Positions 20,901 to 36,200 of a DNA stretch of 64,000 bases are shown piece by piece (positions within the stretch are counted from its first letter, which is position 1; each line of letters starts with the position of its first letter). The position numbers and the translations under genes were made by a program. This DNA is from Anodontia alba (Eukaryota > Mollusca > Bivalvia > Lucinida > Lucinidae). The notes under the pieces were generated by a model. That model did no database searches. It was not told the DNA's origin and was given only the letters and a program-made list of their open reading frames with translations. The stretch spans positions 85,640,095 to 85,704,094 of the forward strand of contig OZ024831.1 in NCBI GenBank assembly GCA_964016985.1, given 5' to 3'.

Positions 20901-23900
20901 TAAAAGGAAAGAATTTGCTCCCAAATGAGGGAGCAAATTCTTTCCTTTTAGAATAGACCCTTTTTCAGAAGGGGCTTAGTGTTCTGGAAAACAAACAGGC
21001 ATTAACAAAATTTGTCTCCATGGTGAAAAAATGGCAGAAAAGCTACCAAGTATATCCAGTCTGCTTAAATGTCTTACTGAATCGTGAGTTAAACAAGAAT
21101 ATGGCAACAATTAGCAAAGACTAAGCTGATCTAAGCATTCACTGTTCTTACATGTATATACAGTAAAATTCAGCTTTGCAACCATCCTGAAAATAGAAAT
21201 GCTCCACTATTTATTTTATTGTAAGCACTGAAATCAATGTATATCTGGTGAAAATAAAAGTGGAATCGATCACTAGTGAAATGATATTGTATCATTTCAT
21301 TTGTGACTGACATGATTTATATTTTTAATCCTTGCTTAAATGACTTCAGTTTCCTATTGTTTCAAAAGCCGATGTTACCTCCACTTCAGATTTTTGAACA
21401 ACTTCTTTGTTTCTGAACTAAACTACCAGGTTGTGTATGCATTTTCTTAGTTAGAAAGTAAGGAACATTCTGTTTATCAAAATTATTGATTGAAAACAAT
21501 CTGTAAATACCATAAATATTTTCATCTCTGTTATGAAAACATTCAAGTTTTCACTCATGCTTTGCACTCATGAAAATACCGATTTTTTTTTAATTACATT
21601 CGATGAAAATATTTATGGCAATCACTCCAAAAGAGTAATGTATTTATTGCCAGAGTAAAATTATTTTTCCTTTTATTAACCCTGATCCTGCTGAACCAAG
21701 ACATGCCTCACCGTTTCAAACAGTGTAGATCCAGATCAGATGGCTTCTGATCTGAATCTGCACTGTTTGTCATTAAGTATGTAAATTTGTATCAACAACC
21801 TGGATCAAGTGATCTGATAGAAGTGGGCCTGGCATCATTACACTCAGCATGACAAGGGTTAATGGTTATTTAATCCGATAAAGAGGCTACCCCACTATTC
21901 TGTATTATGACCATACTTGAACAAACAAATTAAGCATTTGTCTATTAGCTACTGCCAAAAATTAGAGCCACAACATTATTTAAGTCATATTGAGATGCTA
22001 GAAGGGTGATAAAGAAAGGCTCTGTGAAATAAAGCACCATATGGTCATGAGCTGAATTCCACGTCTAGCAGGTCTTGAATACTGGACCTCATGACCAGAA
22101 GTCCGGAGTACTAACCACTCTGCCACCCTAATGCTTCTCAACTAGCCATCATTCATAGGTGTAGATAAGAGCGGGTATCAGGTAAATAGTTCTCTTATTT
22201 CTCGATTGAAACGTATGTTGTGGATACTCATTAGAAGTGCCTTGCCAAGGCACTTCTAATGAGTACCCACAACATATGTTTTTGTCGAGAAATAAGAAAA
22301 ATATAGATACTGTTTGAAAAAAGTGTCTTATCAAGAGCTATGTCATCATTAGCTCACCTGGAGCTTTGCTCCAGTTCAGCTTATGCAATGGCCTGTTGTC
22401 CGTCGTCCGTCCGTCCGTCATTAGCTTTTCACATTTTTGACATCTCCTCCAGAACCATAAGTTGGATTGAGCTGAAACTTAGTAGGAGACATTGTGGCAA
22501 CATGGGGATTCAAAATTGCTAAAATCGTTCCATTCTGATATCCAAGATGGCCGGCTATCTTGAAATTCTTCAAATGACATCTCCTCCCAAACCCTGTCCA
22601 ATTGAGCTGAAACTTGATGGGAGGCATCACAGTGACACAGAGATTCAAAACTGATAAAATCGTTCCATTACTTTATCCAATATGGCTGCCACGGCAGCCA
22701 TCTTGAAATTCTTCAAATGACATCTCCTCTTAATCCCTAAGTCCGATTGAGCTGAAACTTGATGGGAGGCATCACAGTGACACAGAGATTCAAAGTTGCT
22801 AAAATTGTTCCGCTCCGATATCCAAGATGGCCGCCAGGGTCGCCATCTTGAAATTCTTCAAACGGCATCTCCTCCTAAACCCTAAGTCCAACTGAGCTGA
22901 AACTTGATAGGAGGCATCACAGTGACACAGATATTCAAAATTGCTAAAATCGTTCTATTCCGATATCCAAGATGGCCGAAGTCTTAACATTCTTCAAATG
23001 ACATCTCCTCCCAAACCCTGTCGATTGAGCTGAAACTTGATGGGAGGCATCACAGTGACACAGAGATTCAAAAAAATTCTAAAATCATTCCGTTCCGATA
23101 TCCAAGATGGGGCCATCTTGAAATTCTTCAAACGACATATCCTAAACCCTAAGTCCGATTGAGCTGAAACTTGATGGGAGGCATCACAGTGACACAGAAA
23201 TTCAAAATTGCTAAAATCGTTCCATTCTGATATCCAAGATGGCCGCCATGGCAGCCATCTTGAAATTCTTCAAACGTCAGGTTGAGCCAAATCTTGACAG
23301 GAGGCATGGGGGTAGATGGAGATTCAGAATTGCTGACTCATTCAGTTCCAGTATCCAAGATGACGGCCATAGTGGCAATCTTGAAACTCTTCAAACAACA
23401 TCAGATACTGAATTGCTAAAGGCAATCTGATCTGACAGCCAAGATGGACACCATGGCACAATCTAACATATCATGATCAGCCTAATCCAGGTGAGCAATT
23501 TCTGGCCCGTTTGGGCCTTTAGTTGAAGAATTGAAACACTTTCAAGAGGAGGCAACTGTCGAAAATGTTCTGCCTTACTTCTGAAAAGGACTCTCTTCTT
23601 AAAGGAAAGAATATGCTCTCTTTAGGAGCAAATTCTTTTCTTTCTGAGTAGATCCTTTTTTAGAGAAGTTTTCAAGTTTTCTCCCTTGCAAAAAAGTGAA
23701 AAATCAATTGAGTATATCCCATCTCCCTTAAATGAACAGGTCATATGCTATCACATTCAAAAAAAAAATGTATATATATATACAGCCTAAAATTATAAGA
23801 AAGGAGGGTCACTAAAATTTACTGATATAAAATGAACAAGATACTTACGATAAATATTTTCCAAACACAATATATGGAAAAGAAGTATCCAAGAAAGTTG

Positions 23901-26900
23901 AAATACTTTCCTTTAAAAGTTTTTGAGTATTCAATCCTCTCCTGAAAATACAATACAGTATTTACCCGAAATATTTGGACACCTTAACCCATTGTCATAT
24001 TTGTCCTAAAATTTGAACAAGTCCATTTTACTACAAGAACAATTTCATTTTACAAATTGCTGATGTGTATAAGAAACTACTAGATAAATGACAGTGTAGA
24101 CCCAGCTCAGATGCCACATTTAGTGGCATCTGATCTGGGTCTACACTGTTTGGTAGGCTGGTTTGATAGCCTTCTTTCATTCCAGTGAGACGGTCCCTTT
24201 CTCGATATGAGAATGGATTACCATATTTACCCTAACTATTGGGACACCTTAACTACTTATCATACTTGTCTTAAGATTTTGAGTTTTGAGTCTGAATTGG
24301 TTGCTGGCTGGGTTGAAGTTTAAAGGCCTTGTCAAGACCATTAAGGTCATGTCCAGCCAGTCAGTTTACCTGACCACACTGTTTCCTAGGCAGACTTAGT
24401 CCTCTAAGTGGTTAACCAGTACTTTTGCACATTCTTTCACCAGAAACTGACAAATGCCCTTCTTGAATAAGCAGAAGGGAGAGAATGATCGCAGAAAATA
24501 TTTTACGATTTATCTCCACAAAAGAATGTTGTCCTACCCAGCAGAGCAAATCCACAACCTCCTGATCATCAGCTGGAGGTGCTTCCAACTGAACCACCGA
24601 GACTAGTTACACTGTTTGCTCAAGCCTGTCTGTCTAAATACTAAGGGTAAATATGGTAATAAATTAGCCTCTTGAAACAAAAAAGGACTTTATGACATGT
24701 GATCCAAGTAGATTCAGATCAGCCTACACATCTGGGCAGTTTGATTTGCGTCTACATTGTTGGCTTATAGAATTAGCTGTTGTAAGTCTACATGATAAAT
24801 ATACTTCATGGTACAGGTATTATGGCTAAAATGTACTAACATTCCCACCAAACATTAACCCTTGTCCTGCTATACCCGGATATGCCGTGTCTTTTGAAAC
24901 AGTGTAGATCAGTTGGCTGCTTGAGAAGCCATTTGATCTAGATCTACACTGTTTGTCATTCAGTATGTGAGTTTATATCAATAGCCTGGATCAAGGAATC
25001 TGATTGCCTAAAAATTGGGAGTGGGCGTGGCATCTTAATTTATTCCACATGGCAAGGGTTAAGGAGATTGGATACACTTTCAAGGGAAGCAACACCGTCA
25101 GTATTTTGCTCTCTTCCAAAAAGGGTCTACTCTTAAAAAAAAAAATTGCTCCCACTGGGACCCCCTTTCAGAAGGGGCTTGGTGTGCAGGGAAACACTCA
25201 AGTCCTCTCCCTTGTAAAAACAGGAAAATGGTAACTCTATCAGGTGTATCCTGTCCCCTTAAAACCTGACCAATCATTATCTGTAATCAATTTATGCACA
25301 GAACATGTTATTTTCATCTGAATTTAAGTTGAATGTCCAATCTGAAGACAACTGACAGAAAGCATCTTCCAGTACTAAAAACAACCTCTCTTTCAAAACA
25401 CGTGGCCATGTGTACAGCTCTTGTGTGCGGAGTGCAATGCTCCATGCCAGCGAAACTTGGCCATTCACAAAGCCGAACCTCCAGCGTCTGCAGCGAAATG
25501 ACAGGGCAATGATCAGACAGATCTGCAATGTCAGGCCGCAAGACATTGTCACCACCAGGTCCAATGAGCTACTTGTGCGGCTTGGCATTGAGGATCTGGA
25601 CCTCATTCTGAAGGAGAGAAGACTTCGATGGTATGGACATGTGGAATGCTCCAGTGGTGCAGCCTTTGACATACAGGTTGATGGAAAGCATGGGTTTGGG
25701 AGGCCCAAAATGACATGGAAGCAGCTGACAAAGAGGGATTGCAGAGAGTGGAAGCTCTCGGCTATCAACCCTCATGACAGACGTCCCTGGAGATCTGGTG
25801 TGAGATCTGCCATGCGTGCAGCAAGCCAGCTATCTGGAAGGGGGCCCACTGATATGGATGTTGCCCCTGTACATGCACGTTAATCAAAAATCCGATTATG
25901 ATATGATACGATATGATTAACAAGAGGACCATTGGTCCTGTATCACTTACCTAAGTATTGAAGCAGGAAACCAGTGATAAAAAATAATTTCATGATTCTG
26001 AAAAAACCACATGCATGTCTTCAGACCATCCTTAAAGCACCTGTGAAGTTTCAGAAGGATCGGCTTAAAACTGTGGTAGGAGTTACAAGGACAAGATACC
26101 TAATCCTTATACCCTTCTGTAGTATTAGAACTCAAAAAATGCCTAAGCTAAAAATGCGGAAAAAGTGATAAAAAATTATTTCAGGATTCTGAAAAAACCA
26201 CATGCATATCTTCAGGCCATCCTAAAAGCCCATGTAAAGTTTCAAAAGGATTGGCCAAAAACTGTGGGAGGATTTAAGGGGACAAGGTATCTACTCCCTA
26301 TACACTTCTGTAATATTAGAACTCAAAAAATGTCTAAGTTAAAAATGCGGAAAAAGTGATAAAAAATTATTTCAGGATTCTGAAAAATCCACATGCATAT
26401 CTTCAGGCCATCCTAAAAGCCCAAGTAAAGTTTCAAAAGGATCGGCCAAAAACTGTGGGAGGAGTTAAGAGGACAAGTACCTGCTCCCTATAGACTTCTG
26501 TAATATTAGAACTTAAAAAATGTCTATGTTCAAAATGTGTAAAAAGTGATAAAAAATAATTTCAGGATTCCGAAAAAAACACATGCATATCTTCAGACCA
26601 TCCTTAAAGCACCTGTAAAGTTTCAAAAGGATTGGACAAAAACTGTGGGAGGAGTTAGGGGACAAGGTACCTACTAAAAATTTGGAACCATGCACCATGC
26701 GCCACGCACCAAGGAAAGCCAAAAACAGTGTCCCTCCATTTTTCTTCGAAAAGGCGTGAGTCAATTAAAAGTGATAAAACCCTACAAAGAAACAGCTCCA
26801 GATGGCCATACAGTTTTAATTTTCAAAATTCTAAGGGGAATAACTCTAAGGCTACTAACATTCCCATCAATAGAATAAAAATCCAGCCAACCCATATCAA

Positions 26901-29598
26901 GTTATGCATATACATGTATAGTTGTAATTTTTAACTGATTCATGGACAATAACTCTGGTTTTAATTATTCTGACAACAATTGGCAGGAAGCCTTCTCTGG
27001 TAAACACAAACATTTTTACAAAAATCAATTAAATCTGATTATTACCCAACCTATTATATGAGAAGTTATAAAGCATTTTTGACTATCTAACACATTTTCG
27101 CCTGTGACAAAGCCAGCCAGATTGAACGAGTTCTCAGAGAACTATCACCCCAGCTCATATTTTGGGACTTTTTCCCGATCACATTAATTACCTAGCAACT
27201 TCACCTATGACAAAAGCCAGAAAGATTGAACCGGTTCTCAGAGAAATATCACCCATGCTCATATTTTGGACTATCTACCACTCGAGTGATCAAATAGTTA
27301 CCAATAATCATTGATCATAGTGATCAAAAGAAAACAGTTCCTTTAAAATATGTTGGGTAATAAAACGTCTATATCATACCTTTCTTGGGGACAGTCAAAA
27401 CTATCAGGTCCTTGGTGCTGTGTACCACCTGATGAACTATCTCCCGTTCGATAGTTCATCAGGTGGTTCACAGCATCTCGGGGCTGATAGTTTTGAATGG
27501 TGCCCAGAAAGGTATGAAATAGTTGTATACTAACCATCAAAAAGGAATGGTGGTGGATAGGCAGACAGTTGGATAAATGGATGGACAATACAAAACCTAT
27601 ATTACTGAAGCTGAATAACAAAGGTTTATTTAAGGACAATGGGTTCACTACCACTGTGAAAAACCTGCCCCAGAGAATTACACATTACTGCAATATTGTA
27701 TCAAGTAGAGCCTAATCTGCTAGTCCAGCCAATAAAAACATCAAGTCACCATGACTGGAAAAGATTTGGGGTCATCCAAAAACTTACACCTTTTTACCTC
27801 ATTTTTAACATTGTGAGTAATGGAAATTAGCTCAATTTTGACATAAGAATGAAAATAAAAAGAATTCTGCTTTACAGAATTTAATGACTCTCTGACACTT
27901 AATGAATCTACATAATCTGCAAAATTTTGAATTAAAAATAGGAAGTCACCACAGTATATGAAAATGTGGTCGTTTCCAAGTATTTTATTTCGGCTTCTAT
28001 GACAACAGTACTTATAATTCAGATTTTGTTCATATTTAAGATATTTGAAAATGACTGACCCTCTTAAGCCTCAATGTCAGTTTTCATTAAAATTTCCATC
28101 ATAATATGCATCATGGCTTTGATATTTTTAAAAAGAATACTATCTGGGAAAACACCTTCTCAAACATGACAATGAATGATAAAATGGCCTACTGATGAAA
28201 ATGTGTTTTAATTGTTATTTTCCTTATATCATGAATCAAACTTTCTTTTAATAACTGTTGTTATTCTTTCTTACAGAACGATTCATTTAATGCTGTGGTG
28301 TGCAGAAACATGCACAATGCTACTGAAGGCAGGGCAAATACGAAGGTTTTAATTCTATTAAATATTTAAGGGCACTTCAGTAAGGAGGTGACTGCCGAAA
28401 ACTGCATCAAATTATCTTAAACGGTTTCTGAAATATTGCGATTTGAAATTTGATATTTAACATCCAAGAGGATTGAATTCAGGCTGCCTCATTAATATTC
28501 ATGAGCCCTTTTATGACATCATAAGGGAACAGTAAAATTTTAAACTTTTTTAAATTGCCAATATTTTTTGCTTTTTAATCTGCATCAATTCAGTTTTCAC
28601 ATTGTTTAATTTATTCAACTCCTTTAAACTAATATACATAGGAATTTAACTCTTATTTTCCGTTTAAGTGTTACATTTCAAATTTAAAAATTTCATTTAA
28701 ATAATTTAAAATCCAGTTACAATGCTTAATAATTTGCCAAAATTGACTCTTTTGGTATTCATTTATATGATATACACCCAAAATTCACTATTATTAAAAC
28801 AAACTTACGAAAAATTTAATATTAGTCAAGTTTTAAACATTTTAAAATTTAGCTTTAAATTTAAAAAACTGATTAAATTTTTAGTTAAATTTTCTATTCA
28901 TGGGCTTATTTGTGGACAGAGACCAATATAAATAATGGTTAAGGAGAAAAACTATGTAGCATATAAGGATATGCTGAATATTCCTGTTTAAAATTTCAAT
29001 TTAAAATTTAAGTTCCACTATGACATCACAGAATATTGCATTGTGGGCCTTAATCAATACACAATCCAAGGGAGGTTACTCTAACAGGAAAAAAGGTAGG
29101 TATCGTAAATTAATCACCATAACTTTTGATTAGATTGGAATTTTTTGATGGGGTTTTCAACAAAATAATTCTCTTAAAGCATTCTATCAACACCCTGAAA
29201 ACCAGGCATATTTTAAATTTCTTCGTATTTGCCGAATACACTTATGGGGAGGCAGCTCAGAGAAAATTTTGCCACCTTTTGAAAAGGTGTCTATTCTAAA
29301 AGGAAATAATTTGCTCCCCTTGGGAACAAATTATTTCCTCTTAGAATGGACACTTTTCTGAAGAAGACTTGTGTATAGGAAAGCAAACAGGAGTTACAAA
29401 ATTTGTCTTCCTGGTAAAAAATGCAGAAAATCTACTAAGTGTATTCAGCTCTCTTAAAACCCAATGCCTGAAAAACACTCACAATATCTCTTTTTTGATA
29501 TGAAAGCATACCTGTGTATTGTACCAAATCAGGGCTCTGGAAATTTTGAAATCTGAATCGGTCCAGCCGATGACTGATGTCATCAATGAGCCCATTTC

Positions 29599-29696
<98 letters not shown>

Positions 29697-30167
29697 CTGT
29701 CACGAAAACTAATGACAATTGGCAGTCCTTTAACTCCTTTTAAATAATACATCTCAACTACATTATATGACAAAAGTCCGGGTATAACGAGCATGATCAA
29801 AGCTGGCGTCATCAATAAATACAGTCAGGTATGTAAAAAGAAAGAAAGAAAAAAAAAAGACGGTTTTGTTGTTATTTCCACCTCCGCAGGGTTTTCCTAA
29901 ACTATTTATAAACAACTGATTCCCGTCTTGTATAAGCATGAAGACGGCGGGAAACAGGAGAGATGGAACAAACGACTTTCATGGGCCTAATTAGGTCTAA
30001 TAAAAAAGGCCTGCGCCATGGGCGGTTTTGCAGTTTTCAATGTTTTAAGATTTGACCAGACTGCTTAAATTTTAAGCACTGACCAATCTTGTCGAGCGCA
30101 AGTGGTGCATTACTTATTTTTACCATGAAATCTACCTTGAATTATACTCGGGTGTTACGGCAATCAA

Positions 30168-30211
<44 letters not shown>

Positions 30212-33200
30212 AGCAATCAATAATACCCAGATCAGACGCCGTTGTATGTAACATCTGATCAGGACATACACGGTTTGGGAATTAATTTATCAAATCTGGG
30301 ACCGACAAACCGTGTTGATCAAAACAAAAAAGAAGAGGAAGAAAACGGGTGCGTTCAAGCGGCGCATTCTTTTATCACTCTCAGTTAAGCGACCTTTGAT
30401 CTTTTGGACATGCTGACCGCACCTGGATGTTTTGCAGTGTCATTGTATTCACACGTGTCACACAAATGGATTAATTATCATACTACTGTTACTGATGATT
30501 CGTGTTAATCGCATGTTTATCACACAAAGGTCAGTGAAGTGTTGATTTTTTGACAATGTTTGAATAATGGCGTAATTAATTTGTGCTGCGGTAGGTTGCC
30601 GTTATTCATCTGTCTGTCCAATATATATGTCAAATGACCGTTTAGAGCCTATGAACTACCATAATATCGCATTTAAAAGGTGCGCGGACGTTGTCAGTTT
30701 GGGAAGACTTGACCGTTTGTGATTTTTTAGACATCATTGATTCGTGAAAATTGGTTGGTTGGGGAAAAATGGGGTTCAAGGCACAAACCTGTTGGACCAA
30801 TTTATTAGCATTTTGGGGTGTTTGGAATCGGTCCAGAATTCTTAATTTCGGTCCAGACTGGCTATTTTTCCGGTTTTCCAGAGCCCTGGTACCAAATATC
30901 TAGCTAGATTAGAAAAGAAAGATATAAATGTACCTGTGTATTGTGCAGATCAACAACTTCTAGAAACATCTGTCTACTGAGTTCCTCCAGGGCAGCTGTC
31001 TCCTGTTTCAACAAACTGACATCTATATAAAGGTCAAGGACAAATCACTGCTTCCATACTTTCAAAAGACCTATCATCTGACAGGATAGGGTGCCTGAAC
31101 TTGTGTTTGTCAATCAAATAAAACAAAATGATGAGGTCCGAAAACTTTTGACGTACATTTTAACATGAAAATTCTACGTCTGTACCTTGACCTTCACATG
31201 ACCTAGGGTGGTTGGGATGGTACTGCACAAATTTTTGGACCAGTATGTATAATCATACCAAAGATGAATCAAATTGGGAATAAGGTTAGGAAATAATGAG
31301 GTCTTAAAAACTTTAACTAAAACTTTAATATTTGTCGACGCCAATGCCACCATAAAGGGTAGTAAAATAGCTCTACATGAAAGATGTTCAGGCGAGCTAA
31401 TAATCAGAGAGAGATGATGAGGATAATTTGATATTTTATTTAAACATTACTTCAGTCATATTGAAACAACTGAAAGGTGATAAAGAAAAGCTCTGCAATG
31501 AAGTTCCATACAGTCATCTAAATTCCACTTCCAAAGGGATTCGAACCTAGGACCACATGATCCGAAGTTAGCAGCGCTAACCACTTGACCACCCAGATGC
31601 TTTGGAGTGGGAGACCCCTTTTCAGAAGGGCAACAAAACAATTTTGAAAGTTACCATCCATGGAAGCATATCCATTCCCCTTAACCCTTGCCTTGCTGAA
31701 TAAATCAAGATGCCATGCCCACTTCTAATTTCCAGCCAATCAGATTACTTAATCTGGGTTTTTGACATAAATTCACACATTTAATTACAAACAGTGAATA
31801 TCCAGATCAGTTGGCTTCTTCAGAAGCCAACTGATCTGGATCTACACTGTTTGCTAAGACAGGGCATGTGTGTTCAGCAAGAGAAGGGTTAAATGAGTCC
31901 ATTTGACTTCTTCGTGATGTGTCTAGAACGTACTGACTGAATGGCAAACAGAACAGATCCTGATAAAACTGGTCCTTTAGGAGCAGTTTGATCTGGGTCT
32001 ACAGTTTGCTTAGCACATTTGCCTGAATACTTTGGGTAAAAATACATTTCTAACATTCTAAAGGATATTTTCTGAGTTTCCACCTGTAGCCACATTCTTG
32101 ATCATTCCCCAGATACCACCACCAGTTGAGTGACTAGCTTGTCGTAAACTGTCCCGCTTTGCTATACAAATCCTGTTGGAGAAAACACTATTAGTATCAT
32201 GAAACAAGAGGCCCATGGGCCAGGATTCACTCACCTGAGTAAAACAGCCACTGCATACCTGCAGATGATGTGCAACATTCTTCTAGTACTGCAAGAGCAA
32301 CTAGGACACATTTGACCATGCTGTTAAAAGGTCAAATGTCATCTTAGGATCATCATTTTAATAAATTTGGTAGACCTTGAGTCCCTGATGCTATATATTT
32401 AGATTTAGCCCAAAAGCTTTCTTGGTTCTGGAGAAAAAGATTTTTAATTTTTTTTTTTTTTTTTACATATATATGCATGGCAGCCAGCTTATTCAATGGC
32501 GTACAACCACTTGAACCCCTTCGACAGAAGGCCCAATGTGAAATCTGGCTAAAACTGGTCAAGCAGTTTCAGGGAAGAAGACGTTTTAAGATTACATAAT
32601 TTCATACATGTATATAGCCCAGGGGAATGGGCAGGGACAAAATTTTACTTCTTTAATTATACATTGTAAGTTTCAGCCATCAGTCTTAAATACATTTTCC
32701 CATACAAATGTATAGGCAGACCTTGACATAAAAAGGTCAAAGGTCAACCTACAATCATCATTTGAACACACCTGGTAAATCTTGAGTCCCCTATGCTATA
32801 TACCAAGATTCAGCCTTAAAGCTTGGTTCTAGAGAAGATCTTTTAGTGTTTTTACCATATATGGGCATGGCTGCCACCTTAATGGACCGTGACCATTCAT
32901 ACAAATTCTGAATGCCCCTTTGACAGAAGACTTAACATGAAGTTTGCAGAAAATTGGCCCAGGGATTTGAATCAGAGGAGAAACGGAGTGAACAGATTGA
33001 TGATGAAGAGCACATGATCATAATAGCTCATCCCAAGCCTTTCTTAGGATGAGCTAAAATCCTGGGCCCAGTTGTTCAAAGCATCGTTAGCTTAATGAGC
33101 TCATTAGTGGTCAAATTATTAACTGTTTTAGGATTTCAACCAGTTTTGCTGTGTACCTTCCCAAGATGCCACAGTCATGCAAGATCATGTCCACATATTA

Positions 33201-36200
33201 CACTAACTAAACCCATGTGGACAGTAAATGGGTGTGGGTATCACCTATCCGTGTGCCAACACCACTACATGAAGTTCAACCTTACAACTTACTATCATAA
33301 ATGGCTTTCTATTGGTGGGTCAGATATGTTTCTGGGCAAAAATAATCCATATTATCCTCTTAATACCTTCATTATTACTTTCTTATGATATACATAAGTA
33401 TATACTTATAAGTAGTAAAACATACTACATGTATATACCTTTTCTTCTTCATGATGATCTGGTCCTGTGTCTGCAGCAGACGCTTTTCATGGCCTTGAAT
33501 TTCAGCATCGGTTACATGTCTAAACAGAAACATATACTGACATAAATTAACATAAATTCTAAGATTGTGGAATATTTGATCAAACTTGATTTATAGCAGG
33601 TTTGTATTTTGAAATGATGATTTTGTTTTTTTGTTTATTGCACAACCCACAGAAAAGTCAACCGATTCAACCCATTGAAAAGATGACCTTCAAAGAGTGC
33701 CCTATAATCACCTTGCGAGTCCATCTGTCTTCTCATGGTCAGAGGCAAAAATGGATCTTTTTTATTAAGTTTTCAAATAGACAGGCCTGAGCAAATATTG
33801 CAGATGAACAGAAGCCACAGCCTTCTGTCAGCAGGAGAACCCATATCCCATAATTAACCATATTCTTTGGACACCTAAACCCTCTACTATTAATCTCTTG
33901 AAGGAAAAATTCATAAATCAAAAAAGTCAACAAACAGAAACCAAAATGTAATGGATGGATGGACGGACATATGAACAGACAGCCTGAAAACAGTATATCT
34001 GCACCCCCGACTCCACCCAAATACAGTTTGGGGTAGTGTATAAGGAGCTTTAGAAGACTGAATATAGCAGATTTTCCATAATTTTCATACAAAAAATTTT
34101 TTGTGATTGTCCTTTTGGTCTCATGTGCACCAAGCCCTCCAGCAAAGAGGTATATAAAGAATTTGTTCTTAAGGAGAGCAAATTCTTTCCTTTGAGAATA
34201 TACTCCTTTGCAGGAGGGGCAAATAAAATCTGAGATCTCCACACCCCACTCTCTAAAAACGTATCAATTTACCTTTAAGGTACAAGACTGGAGCTAAATC
34301 TTCTAAGAAAATCTTGAGGTTTTTTTGGCAACTGAAGACTTGTTTTACAAAATTATTATGTGTACTTCTTATTCAAAATTATGGCTCAAGATAAGCGCCT
34401 TTTAATAACTACACATAAAGGTAAGATAAATAGAGAAAATTATATGGCAATTTTCATATCATACCCCATATCAACCCGAGACACCCATATCAGCCCGAGG
34501 GCCAAAGGCCCGAGGACTGATATGGGTCGAGGGTTAACATGGGGTATGATATTTGCCATATTGTAATCTATTTATCATACATTTTCTTTCTGACAAGTTT
34601 GCCTATTTTATACAGTATGCGAAGTCATAATAGTATACTGCTAGAGCGCTGAGTGCTCCGAATAGACCGCCGAGTGCTCCAAATCTGCTAGACCACCGAG
34701 TGCTCCGAATGTGGTGATATGAGTTTTTTGCCCATGCAAAAAAGGCCGTATCACCCACCTGACCTGGTGATATGGGTTTTCTGCCCGGGCAAAAAAGCTG
34801 TATCACCCACGTGACTCATTTTCACACCTTTTGTGCTCCACAAGAGTGATTTGTGCTTGAAAGCCACGTTACTATCACATATGCAAAATAACAATATTTT
34901 CTAGTAAATGTATGATAAGATGCTTTAAATAACTTTTATATAGTAAAACTGGGGTTTACAGGGGTATACATTATTTTTCTTATTTCTGCTCAAAAACATA
35001 GATTGTGGGTACTTGTTAGAACTGCCTCAATGAGGCAGTTCTAACGAGTACCTGCAATCTATGTTTTGAGCAGAAATATGAAAAATATCAAATTTTTTTT
35101 CCTGAAAACTTTCAGCTTTTGGTGGCAAAATTTTCAATATATTTGAATAGGCTTGTTTTTGCAATGTCTAATGAGTACCACAATGTATCATTTTAATGAG
35201 AAATAAGAAAAATTTTATCTAGACACTCCTTGTATCTAGAGCTACCCAAAATGACAAAATGGTTATTTTTTTGTGTACTTACCTGATGAAATAGAACATT
35301 GACACATAAGGATAATTAACAGCACCAAACCCAGATAATAATGCCATCAAGGTTACTCCAATCACACCAACTCTACCAATACACTGCTCAATAGAAAATA
35401 TACCTGAAATCAAAGGACAACAATGTTCTTAGACCCTATGTATATAAAAACCATATTTTTTTCAACAAAAAAGTATTGCTATTTTTCTTGTTTCTCCATA
35501 AAACATATGTTGTTGATACTCATTAGACACACCTCAGTGAGGCACTTCTAATGTGCCTCCACAACATATGTTTTTATGGTGAAACAGGAAAAATATTTTT
35601 CCAGATACCTCTCTTACTGAGAGCTCTGCTGTTACAGTTAATTATCAAAGGGTGCAATGTTCCCTGTTTTTAGCAAATATTTTTTATTCTATAAAAGTAA
35701 ATAAGTTTGCATATGATGATTTTATTCAATGTTAAATGCAAGAAGTGATCTGTGTTTGTGTATAACTTACTGAGATTCTATACCTTTGGATTCTGCCTTA
35801 AGGGGATGTGAAAAACTTTCAGGGGAGGCGACTCTGACAAAGTGTTTTGCCTCCCTTCTGAACAGGGGTCTACTCTAAAAAGAAAGAATGTGCTCCCAAG
35901 GGGCAGATGATTCACACAATCTGTCATGCCTTATTTTCTTTGGGGACGGGGTGAGCGGGGAGGATGGGGGAGGGCTGCAGAATTGAGCATATCATCTGTT
36001 GCAAATAAAGCTAAGGCTTTTCAAGGTATGTATTATTACTAAAGTACTGTGACCTGATGCTGGGAAATAATTCCATCAGGCAACATTTTGAAATACTTTT
36101 TTTTTTGTATTTTTCCAATAAAATAGGCTTTGACATTTCATGCAAGTTGTCTCCTCAGGTGACAATCTGCATGAAATGTCAAAGCCTACTTTATGGGAAA

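Noticed and set aside
25974..26359. Two similar short proteins
   Set aside because: They are translations of consecutive units of the 191-bp tandem array.
29479..29743. Ile/Tyr repeat protein
   Set aside because: It is the translation of the (TA)n and poly-A tracts.
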